DNA of 64,000 bases, taken from positions 1-64,000 of the forward strand of contig JBPCXR010000268.1 of NCBI GenBank assembly GCA_051027215.1, in the 5' to 3' direction. Of this stretch, positions 17,532 through 26,349 are shown piece after piece; the first letter of the stretch is position 1; each line of letters opens with the position of its first letter. The position numbers were made by a program, and so were the translations under genes. The notes beneath the pieces were generated by a model. The model was not told the origin of the DNA. It made no database searches and was given only the letters and a program-made list of their open reading frames with translations. Origin of the DNA: CALHVX01 sp051027215 (GTDB lineage: Bacteria; Pseudomonadota; Gammaproteobacteria; Pseudomonadales; Azotimanducaceae).

Positions 17532-19325
17532 TTGACCGATATCTCACAGATCCGCAATTTCTCGATCATTGCCCATATCGATCATGGCAAGTCGACCCTG
17601 TCCGACCGTCTGATCCAGTTGTGTGGCGGATTGTCCGAGCGGGAAATGGCGGCCCAAGTCCTCGATTCCATGGACATAGAGCGTGAGCGGGGCATTACCA
17701 TCAAGGCTCAGTGTGTGACTCTGCACTACCAGGCTGCGGATGGCGCAAGCTACCAACTAAACTTCATCGATACACCCGGTCATGTTGACTTTAGCTACGA
17801 GGTTTCGCGTTCGCTGGCTGCCTGTGAAGGAGCGCTGTTGGTGGTGGATGCAGCTCAGGGTGTCGAAGCGCAGTCTGTGGCCAATTGCTATACGGCCATC
17901 GAGCAGGGGCTTGAAGTGCTGCCAGTGCTTAACAAGATCGATCTACCTCAGGCCGAGCCAGAGCGGGTGGCGGCCGAAATCGAAGAAATCATCGGCATCG
18001 ACACATCCCATATTATTTCCGTATCAGCGAAAACGGGTGTCGGGGTTCCGGAATTGCTCGAGCAGCTGGTCGCACAAATTCCTCCACCCGAGGGCGATCG
18101 AGATGTGCCGCTGCAGGCGCTGATTATCGATTCCTGGTTCGATAACTATTTGGGCGTGGTCTCGCTGGTGCGCATCGTTCAAGGTCGCATCAACAAAGGT
18201 GAAAAGTTCATTGTTAAGTCCACTGGTAAAACCCACAGTGCTGATGAGCTTGGACGCTTTACCCCAAAACGCACGCCCGGCACGGCGTTAGAAGCGGGGG
18301 AAGTCGGTTACCTGGTTGCTAGCATCAAAGAGATTCGTGGTGCCCCGGTGGGCGATACCCTGGTTAGCGTGGGTGCTGCAGAGGTAGCGCAACTGCCGGG
18401 CTTTAGCCGGGTTAAGCCCCAGGTCTATGCCGGTTTGTTCCCAGTGAGTTCTGAGGATTTTGAAGACTTTCGCGAGGCACTGGCAAAGCTGACTCTCAAT
18501 GACGCATCCCTGTTCTATGAGCCAGAATCATCGGATGCGTTGGGCTTTGGCTTTCGCTGCGGCTTTCTAGGGATGTTGCACATGGAGATTGTGCAGGAGC
18601 GTCTAGAGCGGGAATATGATCTTGATCTGATCACTTCGGCCCCCACGGTGGTCTATGAAGTTGAGATGCTGGATGGCAGCATCGAATCGGTCGACAATCC
18701 ATCGAGCCTACCCAGCAACTACAAAACCATGCGTGAGCCTATCGCCGACGTGAGCATACTGACGCCCCAGGAGTATGTAGGAAGCGTCATGACGCTATGC
18801 GTTGAACGCCGGGGTGTACAAAAAAACATGCAGTTTTCCAGTGGCCAGGTGTCAATGAGCTGGGAGATGCCGCTGAACGAAGTGGTGATGGATTTCTTCG
18901 ATCGACTGAAGTCCGTCAGTAAGGGATTTGCATCATTGGACTATAGCTTTTTGCGCTTTGAGCCAGCCAATCTAGTAAAATTGGACATCCTCATTAACGG
19001 CGACAAGGTGGATGCGCTGGCTAGCATTGTCCACCGGGACAACGCTCAGGTGCGCGGCCGGCAGTTGGCAGAAAAGATGAAAGAATTGATTCCCCGGCAG
19101 ATGTTTGATGTGGCCATTCAAGCAGCCATCGGCGGCCAAATCATCGCGCGGCAGACTGTCAAAGCATTGCGCAAAAACGTTACTGCCAAGTGTTACGGCG
19201 GCGATGTCACCCGTAAGAAAAAGCTGCTGGAAAAGCAGAAGGCGGGTAAGAAACGAATGAAACAGGTTGGCCGGGTCGAAATTCCTCAGGAAGCTTTTCT
19301 GGCGGCGTTGAAGGTCGATCGTTAG
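17532..19325 (+). CDS. lepA: Elongation factor 4 (LepA)
   Basis: A translational GTPase that acts on ribosomes during initiation or under stress. The G-domain motifs are AHIDHGKST (P-loop), DTPGHVDF and NKID. Domains II-III and the LepA-specific C-terminal region follow, ending in KKLLEKQKAGKKRMKQVG. At 597 residues it is full length. The start is TTG 17532, giving MTDISQIRNF as in relatives; no ATG or GTG fits. lepB begins two bases after the stop, as in most proteobacteria. Confidence 0.97.
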   Translation: MTDISQIRNFSIIAHIDHGKSTLSDRLIQLCGGLSEREMAAQVLDSMDIERERGITIKAQCVTLHYQAADGASYQLNFIDTPGHVDFSYEVSRSLAACEGALLVVDAAQGVEAQSVANCYTAIEQGLEVLPVLNKIDLPQAEPERVAAEIEEIIGIDTSHIISVSAKTGVGVPELLEQLVAQIPPPEGDRDVPLQALIIDSWFDNYLGVVSLVRIVQGRINKGEKFIVKSTGKTHSADELGRFTPKRTPGTALEAGEVGYLVASIKEIRGAPVGDTLVSVGAAEVAQLPGFSRVKPQVYAGLFPVSSEDFEDFREALAKLTLNDASLFYEPESSDALGFGFRCGFLGMLHMEIVQERLEREYDLDLITSAPTVVYEVEMLDGSIESVDNPSSLPSNYKTMREPIADVSILTPQEYVGSVMTLCVERRGVQKNMQFSSGQVSMSWEMPLNEVVMDFFDRLKSVSKGFASLDYSFLRFEPANLVKLDILINGDKVDALASIVHRDNAQVRGRQLAEKMKELIPRQMFDVAIQAAIGGQIIARQTVKALRKNVTAKCYGGDVTRKKKLLEKQKAGKKRMKQVGRVEIPQEAFLAALKVDR

Positions 19326-19327
19326 GC

Positions 19328-20224
19328 ATGGACATCGATTTTCCGTTGGTACTCAGTTGGACGGTGCTTGTCTGTGGCGCTGTTTGGTTGCTTGATGTGC
19401 TGTTTCTCCGTCCCCGACGCATGGCGTTGGCAGATTCGATCCGTCAGGGTGATCACACCGAGGCCGACATCGATCGTTCGTTGCGCGAGCCGCTGCTGGT
19501 GGAGTACGCGCGCTCATTCTTTCCCGTCCTGTTGCTGGTATTGCTGTTACGCAGCTTTCTGGCCGAGCCATATCAGATCCCGTCTGAGTCCATGGTTCCC
19601 ACCTTAGCCGTGGGCGATTTCGTTCTAGTCAATAAATATGCCTACGGGTTGCGTTTGCCAGTACTCAAAACCAAGATAGTTGACGTTGGTGCGCCTGCAA
19701 GAGGCGATATCATGGTATTTATTCCGCCTCACGACCGCCGTTCCTTCATTAAGCGGGTGATCGGTCTGCCGGGTGACAAGGTGCGTTACGAGAATAAGGC
19801 CCTCTATATCAATGACGAACGGGTGGGATACGAATTCGAAGAAGAGTTTATGCTGCAGCTACCAGGAGGGCGGCTGCGGGTGCGCGCTTATACTGAATCC
19901 CTAGATGGTCGCGGCCACACGATTTATCGCTACCCCAGGCGTAATGATGGTGCGCGAAAAGAGTGGCTGGTGCCCGAGAACGCTTATTTTATGATGGGCG
20001 ATAATCGTGGCCGTAGCGAAGATAGCCGAGCCTGGGGATTTGCAGAGGAATCGAACATTGTGGGCAAGGCTGTCGCCGTTTGGATGCACAAAGAGCCCGG
20101 TTGGCATTTACCCACGTTTGCTCGTAATCGGTGGTTGACCCAAGCGCCAACTGCGGAGGTCGCGATCAACCCCGCAACTCGCCAGGCGGCGACCCAATTG
20201 ACCAGCCAGGTCGTGAAAGAGTAG
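19328..20224 (+). CDS. lepB: Signal peptidase I
   Basis: Cleaves signal peptides of exported proteins at the periplasmic face. Two membrane segments (about residues 5-27 and 64-78) are followed by the catalytic dyad: Ser88 in PSESMVPT and Lys142 in SFIKRVIGLPGD. The later box MMGDNRGRSEDSR is intact. The length of 298 is typical of the pseudomonad type. It follows lepA immediately and precedes a DUF4845 gene and rnc. Confidence 0.96.
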   Translation: MDIDFPLVLSWTVLVCGAVWLLDVLFLRPRRMALADSIRQGDHTEADIDRSLREPLLVEYARSFFPVLLLVLLLRSFLAEPYQIPSESMVPTLAVGDFVLVNKYAYGLRLPVLKTKIVDVGAPARGDIMVFIPPHDRRSFIKRVIGLPGDKVRYENKALYINDERVGYEFEEEFMLQLPGGRLRVRAYTESLDGRGHTIYRYPRRNDGARKEWLVPENAYFMMGDNRGRSEDSRAWGFAEESNIVGKAVAVWMHKEPGWHLPTFARNRWLTQAPTAEVAINPATRQAATQLTSQVVKE

Positions 20225-20231
20225 GTCTTTA

Positions 20232-20633
20232 ATGGAATACCAAGCAATGCAAGTCAGAAATTTCATCCCCAACGCCAAGCGGCAAAGCGGCCTGTCGTTG
20301 TGGGGGTACCTTTGGATTCTCTTAGGGGTTGCCGCTGCGGCAACCTTGATATTGCGGTTGGGCCCCCATTACCTGACTCACCGTACGGTGCAGAACATCG
20401 TAGACAGCCTCTCCAGCGAAAGCGTGCATCAGGCCGACAAGCGCGACATTCGCGAGAAACTGGCTAAACGCTTTCAGATTAACGGCCTGTACGACCTAGA
20501 CCCCAAGAAGATGGTTGAGATCGACCGCACGAAAGAGCGCACCAAGTTGATCCTCGATTATGAGGTTCGTGAGCATGTCGTCGCCAATGCCGACGTCGTG
20601 CTCAAATTCCATGACGAATTCCAGTTCCAATAG
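20232..20633 (+). CDS. DUF4845 family membrane protein
   Basis: A 133-residue protein of unknown role with one N-terminal membrane helix (GLSLWGYLWILLGVAAAATL). The short outer part contains GPHYLTHRTVQNIVDSL. It matches the DUF4845 family, which sits between lepB and rnc throughout pseudomonad-like genomes. The N-terminus resembles pilin-like prepeptides (QSGLSLWG), but no processing site is certain. ATG 20232 follows AGGT; ATG 20247 is an alternative. The rnc start lies inside its 3' end. Confidence 0.8.
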   Translation: MEYQAMQVRNFIPNAKRQSGLSLWGYLWILLGVAAAATLILRLGPHYLTHRTVQNIVDSLSSESVHQADKRDIREKLAKRFQINGLYDLDPKKMVEIDRTKERTKLILDYEVREHVVANADVVLKFHDEFQFQ

Positions 20634-21330
20634 CATCGCCTCACTCGAGTCGCTGCAGGCCAGGATCGGCTATCAGTTTCAGAACTCGTCGCTCCTTGAG
20701 CAGGCACTGACTCATCGTAGTGCTGTGCGCGAGGCAGCCGCTGGGAAGTTAGCGCATAACGAGCGTCTGGAGTTTCTAGGAGACGCAATATTAGGCCAGA
20801 TCGTAGCCGCCCACTTGTACCGGTCGCTACCCTCGGCCAAAGAATCGGAGATGACCCTCAAGCGCGCTACCCTGGTGCGGCGCGAAACCCTGGCTGAGCT
20901 TGCCCGAGCCCTGAAGCTAAGTGCAGTTCTGCGACTGGGTGCAGGAGAGAAACGTAGCGGAATTGCCGACAACGATTCCATTCTCAGCGATGCCCTAGAA
21001 GCCCTGGTCGGTGCGATCTATCTAGACGGAGGTTTCGCCGGCGCACAGGAATTTGTCGACAAAGTCATGGGTTGGCGTTTTCGGGCTTTGGATGAGATTG
21101 CGACCAAAGATGCGAAAACTCGACTACAGGAGCTCATGCAAGGTCAGGGCTTACCGCTACCGAGTTACCAGATCGTACGCACCGAAGGCGCGCTACATGA
21201 GCAGACTTTTACCGTCGAATGCCGACTGGCTACTTTGGAGCGTAACAGTCTTGGGGTCGGCCATAGCCGTCGAGAGGCAGAAAAAGCTGCTGCCGCACAG
21301 CTGCTGACGGAGCTGGGTGCACATGACTAA
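20611..21330 (+). CDS. rnc: Ribonuclease III
   Basis: A double-stranded-RNA endonuclease for rRNA and mRNA processing. The signature NERLEFLGDAILG, with its metal-binding acidic residues, lies near residue 50. A second acidic patch is at DALEALVGAIYLDGG, and the dsRNA-binding domain fills the last 70 residues. I choose ATG 20611, which overlaps the previous gene by 23 bases and gives 239 residues; the longer frame from 20560 lacks support. It overlaps era by eight bases. Confidence 0.96.
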   Translation: MTNSSSNSIASLESLQARIGYQFQNSSLLEQALTHRSAVREAAAGKLAHNERLEFLGDAILGQIVAAHLYRSLPSAKESEMTLKRATLVRRETLAELARALKLSAVLRLGAGEKRSGIADNDSILSDALEALVGAIYLDGGFAGAQEFVDKVMGWRFRALDEIATKDAKTRLQELMQGQGLPLPSYQIVRTEGALHEQTFTVECRLATLERNSLGVGHSRREAEKAAAAQLLTELGAHD

Positions 21331-22225
21331 TGCCAGCACCCAGCGCTGCGGCTATGTAGCTCTAGTGGGCCGCCCGAACGTTGGCAAATCGACGCTGCTA
21401 AACCATTTGTTGGGCATGAAGCTCAGCATCACCTCGCGCAAACCCCAAACCACCCGGCACAATCTGCTTGGGGTAGATACTCGGGGTGTGAACCAAGCGT
21501 TGTATGTGGATACACCAGGCATTCACGATCCGCAACAGCGTGGCATGAACCGCTATATGGTAAAGAGTGCGCTGTCGGCGCTGAAAGACGTAGACCTGAT
21601 CGTTTGGCTGGTGGAGCGAGAGTTGTTCACTGCAGAGGATGAACGTGTCCTAGAGCACATTCAGGCTGCCGAGCAACCGACGTTGGTAGCGCTAAACAAG
21701 ATCGATCGACTGCGTGAGAAGTCCGCGCTTTTGCCTGCCATCGCCACGCTTTCTGAACGCTATGAGTTTGCCGCTTTTCTGCCAATTAGCGCCACCACGG
21801 GAGAGGGGGTTGAAGTATTGCGTCAAGCAGTGCACGAGCACCTGCCGGAGCGCGAACATCTGTTCCCGCCAGATCAGCTCACTGATCAGTCGGAGCGTTT
21901 CCTCGTAGCCGAGATCATTCGCGAGAAGCTCACCCGGCGTCTGGGTGATGAGCTGCCTTACGAGCTCAATGTTGGCATAGAGCACTTTAAAAGTAGCGAT
22001 GCCGTAATCGACATCGCAGCCAACATCTATGTCGAGAAAGCGGGTCAAAAACAGATCGTGATTGGCAGCAAGGGCGAAAAGCTCAAGTCGATTGGCAGTG
22101 ATGCTCGGGCCGATATCGAGCGTTTGTTGGATTCGAAAGTCATGTTGCGGTTGTGGGTCAAAGTCAAAGGCGGTTGGTCCAGCGATGAACGAACCCTACG
22201 GCAGTTTGGTTATGGCCCGGATTGA
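21323..22225 (+). CDS. era: GTPase Era
   Basis: A GTPase that binds 16S rRNA near its 3' end and helps mature the 30S subunit. The G motifs are GRPNVGKST, DTPGIHD and NKIDRL. The C-terminal KH domain is seen in VGIEHF and the IVIGSKGEKLKSIG segment. At 300 residues it is standard. ATG 21323 lies within the end of rnc; a GTG six bases earlier is an alternative. The rnc-era-recO order is conserved. Confidence 0.97.
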   Translation: MTNASTQRCGYVALVGRPNVGKSTLLNHLLGMKLSITSRKPQTTRHNLLGVDTRGVNQALYVDTPGIHDPQQRGMNRYMVKSALSALKDVDLIVWLVERELFTAEDERVLEHIQAAEQPTLVALNKIDRLREKSALLPAIATLSERYEFAAFLPISATTGEGVEVLRQAVHEHLPEREHLFPPDQLTDQSERFLVAEIIREKLTRRLGDELPYELNVGIEHFKSSDAVIDIAANIYVEKAGQKQIVIGSKGEKLKSIGSDARADIERLLDSKVMLRLWVKVKGGWSSDERTLRQFGYGPD

Positions 22226-22946
22226 AGACGAGCCCGCCCTGGTACTGCACACCCGGCCTTATCGAGAGAGCAGCGTGTTGGTAGACCTGCTGACACCTCA
22301 CCACGGTCGAGTTGCTTGCCTGCTGAAGGGCGGGCGTAACCGGCTGCCGGTGTTCTCCACTTTTCATGCGACCTGGTACGGTGGTCGCGAACTGGTAACG
22401 CTGGCCACCCCTAACGACGTCCGTAGCCAGTGGCTGCAAGGCGAAGCGACCAGCGCCGGGCTGTATATGAATGAGCTGATTATCCGCCTGGTGCGCGAAC
22501 GGGAGCCACTGCCTGAGCTGTTTGCGATCACCTGCTGGGGGCTATCTGAATTTGCTCAGGGCAGCGATCTACGACCCGTGCTGCGCAGTTTTGAAAAGCT
22601 GCTGCTGGAGTCGCTTGGCTATGGCTTGAACTACGCATCGGAGCTCCATGGTGGGGCAGCAATCGAAGCCGACCATTGGTACCGCATGGTCGATGCTCAC
22701 GGATTCGTCTGCGCAGCCAACCCGGCTCTTACTCCTCAGGAGGTAACTCGAGGATTTGCCTACAGCGGTGAGCAACTGCTGTTCAGCGGGCGTCTGCTGC
22801 AAAACATCGCCGATGAGCGATTCGAACTGGGCGCAGTGAATGCCGCGGCCAAACGATTGTTTCGGCGCGCTCTGGCACCGCTGTTGGGTGATCGACCGCT
22901 GAAGAGCCGAGAGCTGTTGTCGGGGTTTAAGGAGCAGGCAGAGTGA
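22212..22946 (+). CDS. recO: DNA repair protein RecO
   Basis: Loads RecA onto SSB-coated DNA together with RecR. The OB-fold N-terminus ALVLHTRPYRESSVLVDLLT and the segment GRVACLLKGGR are characteristic. The helical C-terminal part includes FEKLLLESLGYGLN. The start at ATG 22212 (244 residues) overlaps era by 14 bases; ATG 22185 is possible. In relatives recO is followed by pdxJ, but here its stop overlaps the rlmD start as GTGA. Confidence 0.93.
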   Translation: MARIEDEPALVLHTRPYRESSVLVDLLTPHHGRVACLLKGGRNRLPVFSTFHATWYGGRELVTLATPNDVRSQWLQGEATSAGLYMNELIIRLVREREPLPELFAITCWGLSEFAQGSDLRPVLRSFEKLLLESLGYGLNYASELHGGAAIEADHWYRMVDAHGFVCAANPALTPQEVTRGFAYSGEQLLFSGRLLQNIADERFELGAVNAAAKRLFRRALAPLLGDRPLKSRELLSGFKEQAE

Positions 22947-24253
22947 AGCCAGCAAATAGACAGGGCCCCACCGACGTATTATTGGACGTGGAGCGTATGG
23001 ACCTGGACGGCTTCGGCGTTTCCGCCTACCAGAACAAAGTGGTGCGGGTGAAGGCGGCGCTTCCAGGTGAGGCTGTTACCGCGCGAATCCTCCGTAAGCG
23101 TAAAGGCGAATTGTTAGCGGAAGCAAAGGAGGTTTCCAGCTCCCATGGCGATCGCCGGCGAGCACCATGCAACCACTACCCGCGTTGTGGTGGCTGCGTA
23201 CTGCAACACTTAGATTACTCAGCACAGCTGCGCTTTAAGCAGCAGCAACTGCTTGATGCCCTAAGCAGTCAAGGCATTGCGCCGTTGCAGGTCAGTGAGC
23301 CGGCCAGCGGGCCGCGCTTGCGCTATCGGCGCAAAGCGCGGCTTGGGGTAAAGCAGCTGAGCAATGAGCTGCTGGTGGGATTTCGCGAGAGCTTCAGTGC
23401 CAGAGTTGGTCGCCTGCAAGCCTGCGAAACGCTAGCTGATCCTTTTGGGCAAGAATTGGTTCATTACGCAGGTCTGATCAGCCAGCTGTCTTGCGCAGCC
23501 CAGGTGCCGCAGCTGGAGGTTGCCGCTGGAGACCATGAGCGTCAGGTGATTGTGCGCCATCTAGCGCCGATGTCGGCGCAGGATATGACCCTACTCGGTG
23601 AATTTGAACAGCAGCATGACTTGCGACTGCTCCTCCAAGCTGGTGGACCGAGCACGGTTTGTACATTGACCGCAGCACCTGTGCCGTTGCTCGAGTACGG
23701 ACTACCGCAGTACGGTCTTTCATTGCAGTTTGCGGCTGCTCAATTCACCCAAGTCAATCCTTGGATCAATGCCAGGCTGGCCAGTGATATCGGCGCGTTG
23801 GTGCGGCAGCTTGGCGCGCGTCGGGCGTTGGACTTGTTCTGCGGCATAGGCAATTTTTCCCTGCCGCTTGCGCGCTTGGGTTTGCAGGTGCATGGGGTCG
23901 AGTTGGGCGAAGATGCAGTCGCACGAGCAACGGCAAACGCACAGCGGAACTCGCTGTCGAACCGTTGTGAATTTATTGCTGCGGATCTGTATGATCCAGG
24001 CGCAGCATCACTCAAAGTGCCTGCTGCTGAGCTATTGCTGCTGGACCCGCCACGTAGCGGCGCCGGTCCGAATCTTGGTCATTGGCTCGGTCCTGAGGTG
24101 CGCTCTGTGATCTACGTTTCTTGTAACCCAACAACATTTGCTAGCGATGCCCAGGTAATGGCCGATGCCGGCTTCGTGTTGGAGCGCGTGGGCATTTACG
24201 ATATGTTCCCGCAAACCAGCCATGTGGAGACGCTGGGCTTGTTTCGCCGCTGA
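22943..24253 (+). CDS. rlmD: 23S rRNA m5U1939 methyltransferase RlmD
   Basis: Methylates U1939 of 23S rRNA using S-adenosylmethionine. An N-terminal TRAM domain (residues 1-60) precedes the iron-sulfur cysteines in CNHYPRCGGC. The methyltransferase motifs follow: LDLFCGIGNFSLPLA, then LLLDPPRSGAG and the catalytic-cysteine region YVSCNPTTFASD. At 436 residues it is full length. The GTG start at 22943 has AAGGAG nine bases upstream. The stop overlaps the relA ATG by one base. Confidence 0.95.
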   Translation: MKPANRQGPTDVLLDVERMDLDGFGVSAYQNKVVRVKAALPGEAVTARILRKRKGELLAEAKEVSSSHGDRRRAPCNHYPRCGGCVLQHLDYSAQLRFKQQQLLDALSSQGIAPLQVSEPASGPRLRYRRKARLGVKQLSNELLVGFRESFSARVGRLQACETLADPFGQELVHYAGLISQLSCAAQVPQLEVAAGDHERQVIVRHLAPMSAQDMTLLGEFEQQHDLRLLLQAGGPSTVCTLTAAPVPLLEYGLPQYGLSLQFAAAQFTQVNPWINARLASDIGALVRQLGARRALDLFCGIGNFSLPLARLGLQVHGVELGEDAVARATANAQRNSLSNRCEFIAADLYDPGAASLKVPAAELLLLDPPRSGAGPNLGHWLGPEVRSVIYVSCNPTTFASDAQVMADAGFVLERVGIYDMFPQTSHVETLGLFRR

Positions 24254-26250
24254 TGGTCAGTCAGCGCAACAGCCTGCCGCGCTTGGCAGATGGCACTGCC
24301 AGTCTGAACGAATGGCTGCTGGCACTTCCAGAAAGTCACCCGCAATTGGACCATGAGCAGCTGCGCACCGCTGCCGCGCTACTAAGTCAAACTGCCCAGC
24401 CCGATGAGATTGAGCAGGGTCTGCAGATGGCGAATCTAGTGCTGGACATGAATCTTGATGCGGATTCGGTGTTGGCGGCACTGTACTACCGAGCGGTTCG
24501 GGTTGAGCAGCTGTCTTTGGACGAGGCGATGAACGCTTTACCCGCGGCTGCTGGATCTTTGCTCAGCGCCGTCTTGCGCATGGCATCTGTGCGCCTGTTG
24601 AGGCTCAGTAACACGCGCCTGCAGACCAGCGAAGCAGGTGACCAAGTTAGCAATATTCGAGCCATGGTGACGGCGCTAATCGACGACGTGCGTGTGGCGT
24701 TGATCAAGCTGGCGGAGCGCGTGGTGGCATTGCGTTGCGCAAAAACCAGCCCAAGACAGCGCCAGATTCGTATTGCCCAAGAAAGCCAGCGAGTGTTTGC
24801 GCCGCTGGCAGGCCGGCTTGGAATCTGGCACTTAAAGTGGGAACTGGAAGATCTGGCGCTGCGCTATCTCGACCCCGAGGCCTACCGCAGCATAGCAGGC
24901 CAGTTAGACGGCCGCCGGGCAGACCGCGAGCAGAGAGTGGCCCAAGTGGCTGAAGAGGTGCGGCTGATGCTAAGCGAGGCCGGAATCGAGGTCGAAGTGC
25001 ACGCTCGGGCGAAGCATATCTATAGCATCTGGAAAAAAATGCAGGACAAGCAACTCAGCTTCAATGAGGTTTACGATGTGCGGGCGGTGCGTGTGCTGTT
25101 ACCAAACATTGCCCAATGTTACGCGGCACTGGGTTTGATCCACACGCGCTGGTCGCACGTTCCCAGTGAGTTCGATGATTATATTGCGGTGCCGAAGGAC
25201 AATGGCTATCGCTCAATTCATACCGCAGTACGCGATGATCAAGAAAAAACCCTGGAAGTGCAGATTCGAACTCACGAGATGCATCGGGAGGCAGAGCTCG
25301 GCGTTTGCGCGCATTGGGCTTACAAGGGGGATGATAGCGCAGGCGATGAGTCGACGGCACATTCTGCTGATCCTTATTCGGACAAACTGGATTGGCTCCG
25401 ACAGACGTTGGAGTGGCAAGACACTTTAGCCTGGTCTGAAGGCCTGGCGGATCTACTGGACTCTGGCCAAGCAGAGCAGCGGGTGTTCGTTTACACCCCG
25501 GCGGGCCATGTGATCGACTTGTTGCAGGGCTCTACCGCCATCGACTTTGCCTATCGCGTGCATACACAAGTGGGTCACAGCTGCATTGGGGCATTGATCG
25601 ATGGACGGCCTGTACCTTTGCAAAGACCTCTGCGAAACGGCGAGCGTGTGGAGATTCTGAGATCCTCGATGGCGCAACCGTCCATGGATTGGCTGGACTA
25701 CTCCCTTGGATTTGCCAGAACCGCTCGAGCACGAGAAAAGATCGAAGATTTCTGGCGTAACGCGCCTCACACTCAGACTGCGGCGGTGAGCCGTGCCCGC
25801 TTTGCCCGTTTACTGGAGCAACTTGGCTGGCCGATGCCGACACCAGCACAGTTGCAGCAAGCCTGTGCGCCTTTGGGTGAATTTAGTGATGAAGCATTGT
25901 TCTATGCTTTAGGTACAGGAGATCTCCCACTGTTCGATGTCATGGTTGCGCTTGAGCGACAAGGTTTTGGCGGCCAACTCGCGCTGATTAGCAGTGCCGA
26001 ACAGTCCTCTGTGCGTACCCAGCTGGCAATAAATGGGGAAAATCGTGACGGATTGTTACGAGACGTAGCACTTTTGCTCAGTGAGCAGCAGGTAGCTCTG
26101 CTTTCGACCTTGGCAACGGGCGACGAAAGTGGCAGCGCGGCTCGTATGCTATTGAAGATTGAAACGCTGACCTTCCCCGAACTGCTGCGCATTCTGGTCC
26201 TGCTGTTGCAAGTTCCCGGCGTCACAGACGTTCGCCGGGTTCTGACATAG
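24253..26250 (+). CDS. relA: GTP pyrophosphokinase RelA, lacking the zinc-finger domain
   Basis: Makes (p)ppGpp on stalled ribosomes in the stringent response. The order is: a degenerate HD-like region without catalytic residues (about 30-160), the synthetase domain (about 200-350, with KHIYSIWKKM and the RelA-type EFDD motif at 306-309), TGS (about 408-470, DFAYRVHTQVGH), a helical region (485-570) and a C-terminal ACT domain (590-665). The length of 665 compares with 744 in E. coli. The missing part corresponds to the cysteine-rich zinc-finger domain: no CC...H...C pattern occurs between residues 560 and 600. mazG, the usual next gene, is absent. Confidence 0.93.
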   Translation: MVSQRNSLPRLADGTASLNEWLLALPESHPQLDHEQLRTAAALLSQTAQPDEIEQGLQMANLVLDMNLDADSVLAALYYRAVRVEQLSLDEAMNALPAAAGSLLSAVLRMASVRLLRLSNTRLQTSEAGDQVSNIRAMVTALIDDVRVALIKLAERVVALRCAKTSPRQRQIRIAQESQRVFAPLAGRLGIWHLKWELEDLALRYLDPEAYRSIAGQLDGRRADREQRVAQVAEEVRLMLSEAGIEVEVHARAKHIYSIWKKMQDKQLSFNEVYDVRAVRVLLPNIAQCYAALGLIHTRWSHVPSEFDDYIAVPKDNGYRSIHTAVRDDQEKTLEVQIRTHEMHREAELGVCAHWAYKGDDSAGDESTAHSADPYSDKLDWLRQTLEWQDTLAWSEGLADLLDSGQAEQRVFVYTPAGHVIDLLQGSTAIDFAYRVHTQVGHSCIGALIDGRPVPLQRPLRNGERVEILRSSMAQPSMDWLDYSLGFARTARAREKIEDFWRNAPHTQTAAVSRARFARLLEQLGWPMPTPAQLQQACAPLGEFSDEALFYALGTGDLPLFDVMVALERQGFGGQLALISSAEQSSVRTQLAINGENRDGLLRDVALLLSEQQVALLSTLATGDESGSAARMLLKIETLTFPELLRILVLLLQVPGVTDVRRVLT

Positions 26251-26305
26251 TTTTTACGTTTTTGTCGCGACTGTGCCACGCTGCGGTGCAGCAGAGTATT
26301 TCAAC

Positions 26306-26325
26306 CGAGGCGTAAATGCGCCTCG
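26306..26325 (+). other. Hairpin in the adk leader
   Basis: A perfect 7-bp stem (CGAGGCG/CGCCTCG) closes a six-base loop, ending 24 bases before the adk start. It has no T-run, so it is not a classical terminator. It may affect message stability or be a protein site. Confidence 0.45.
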
Positions 26326-26349
26326 CTGGTATTAAAAGGAGACAAGTCC

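Noticed and set aside
22185..22211. A nine-codon upstream extension of recO from ATG 22185
   Set aside because: Relatives begin just before the ALVLHTRPY strand; the extension overlaps era further. It is kept only as an alternative.
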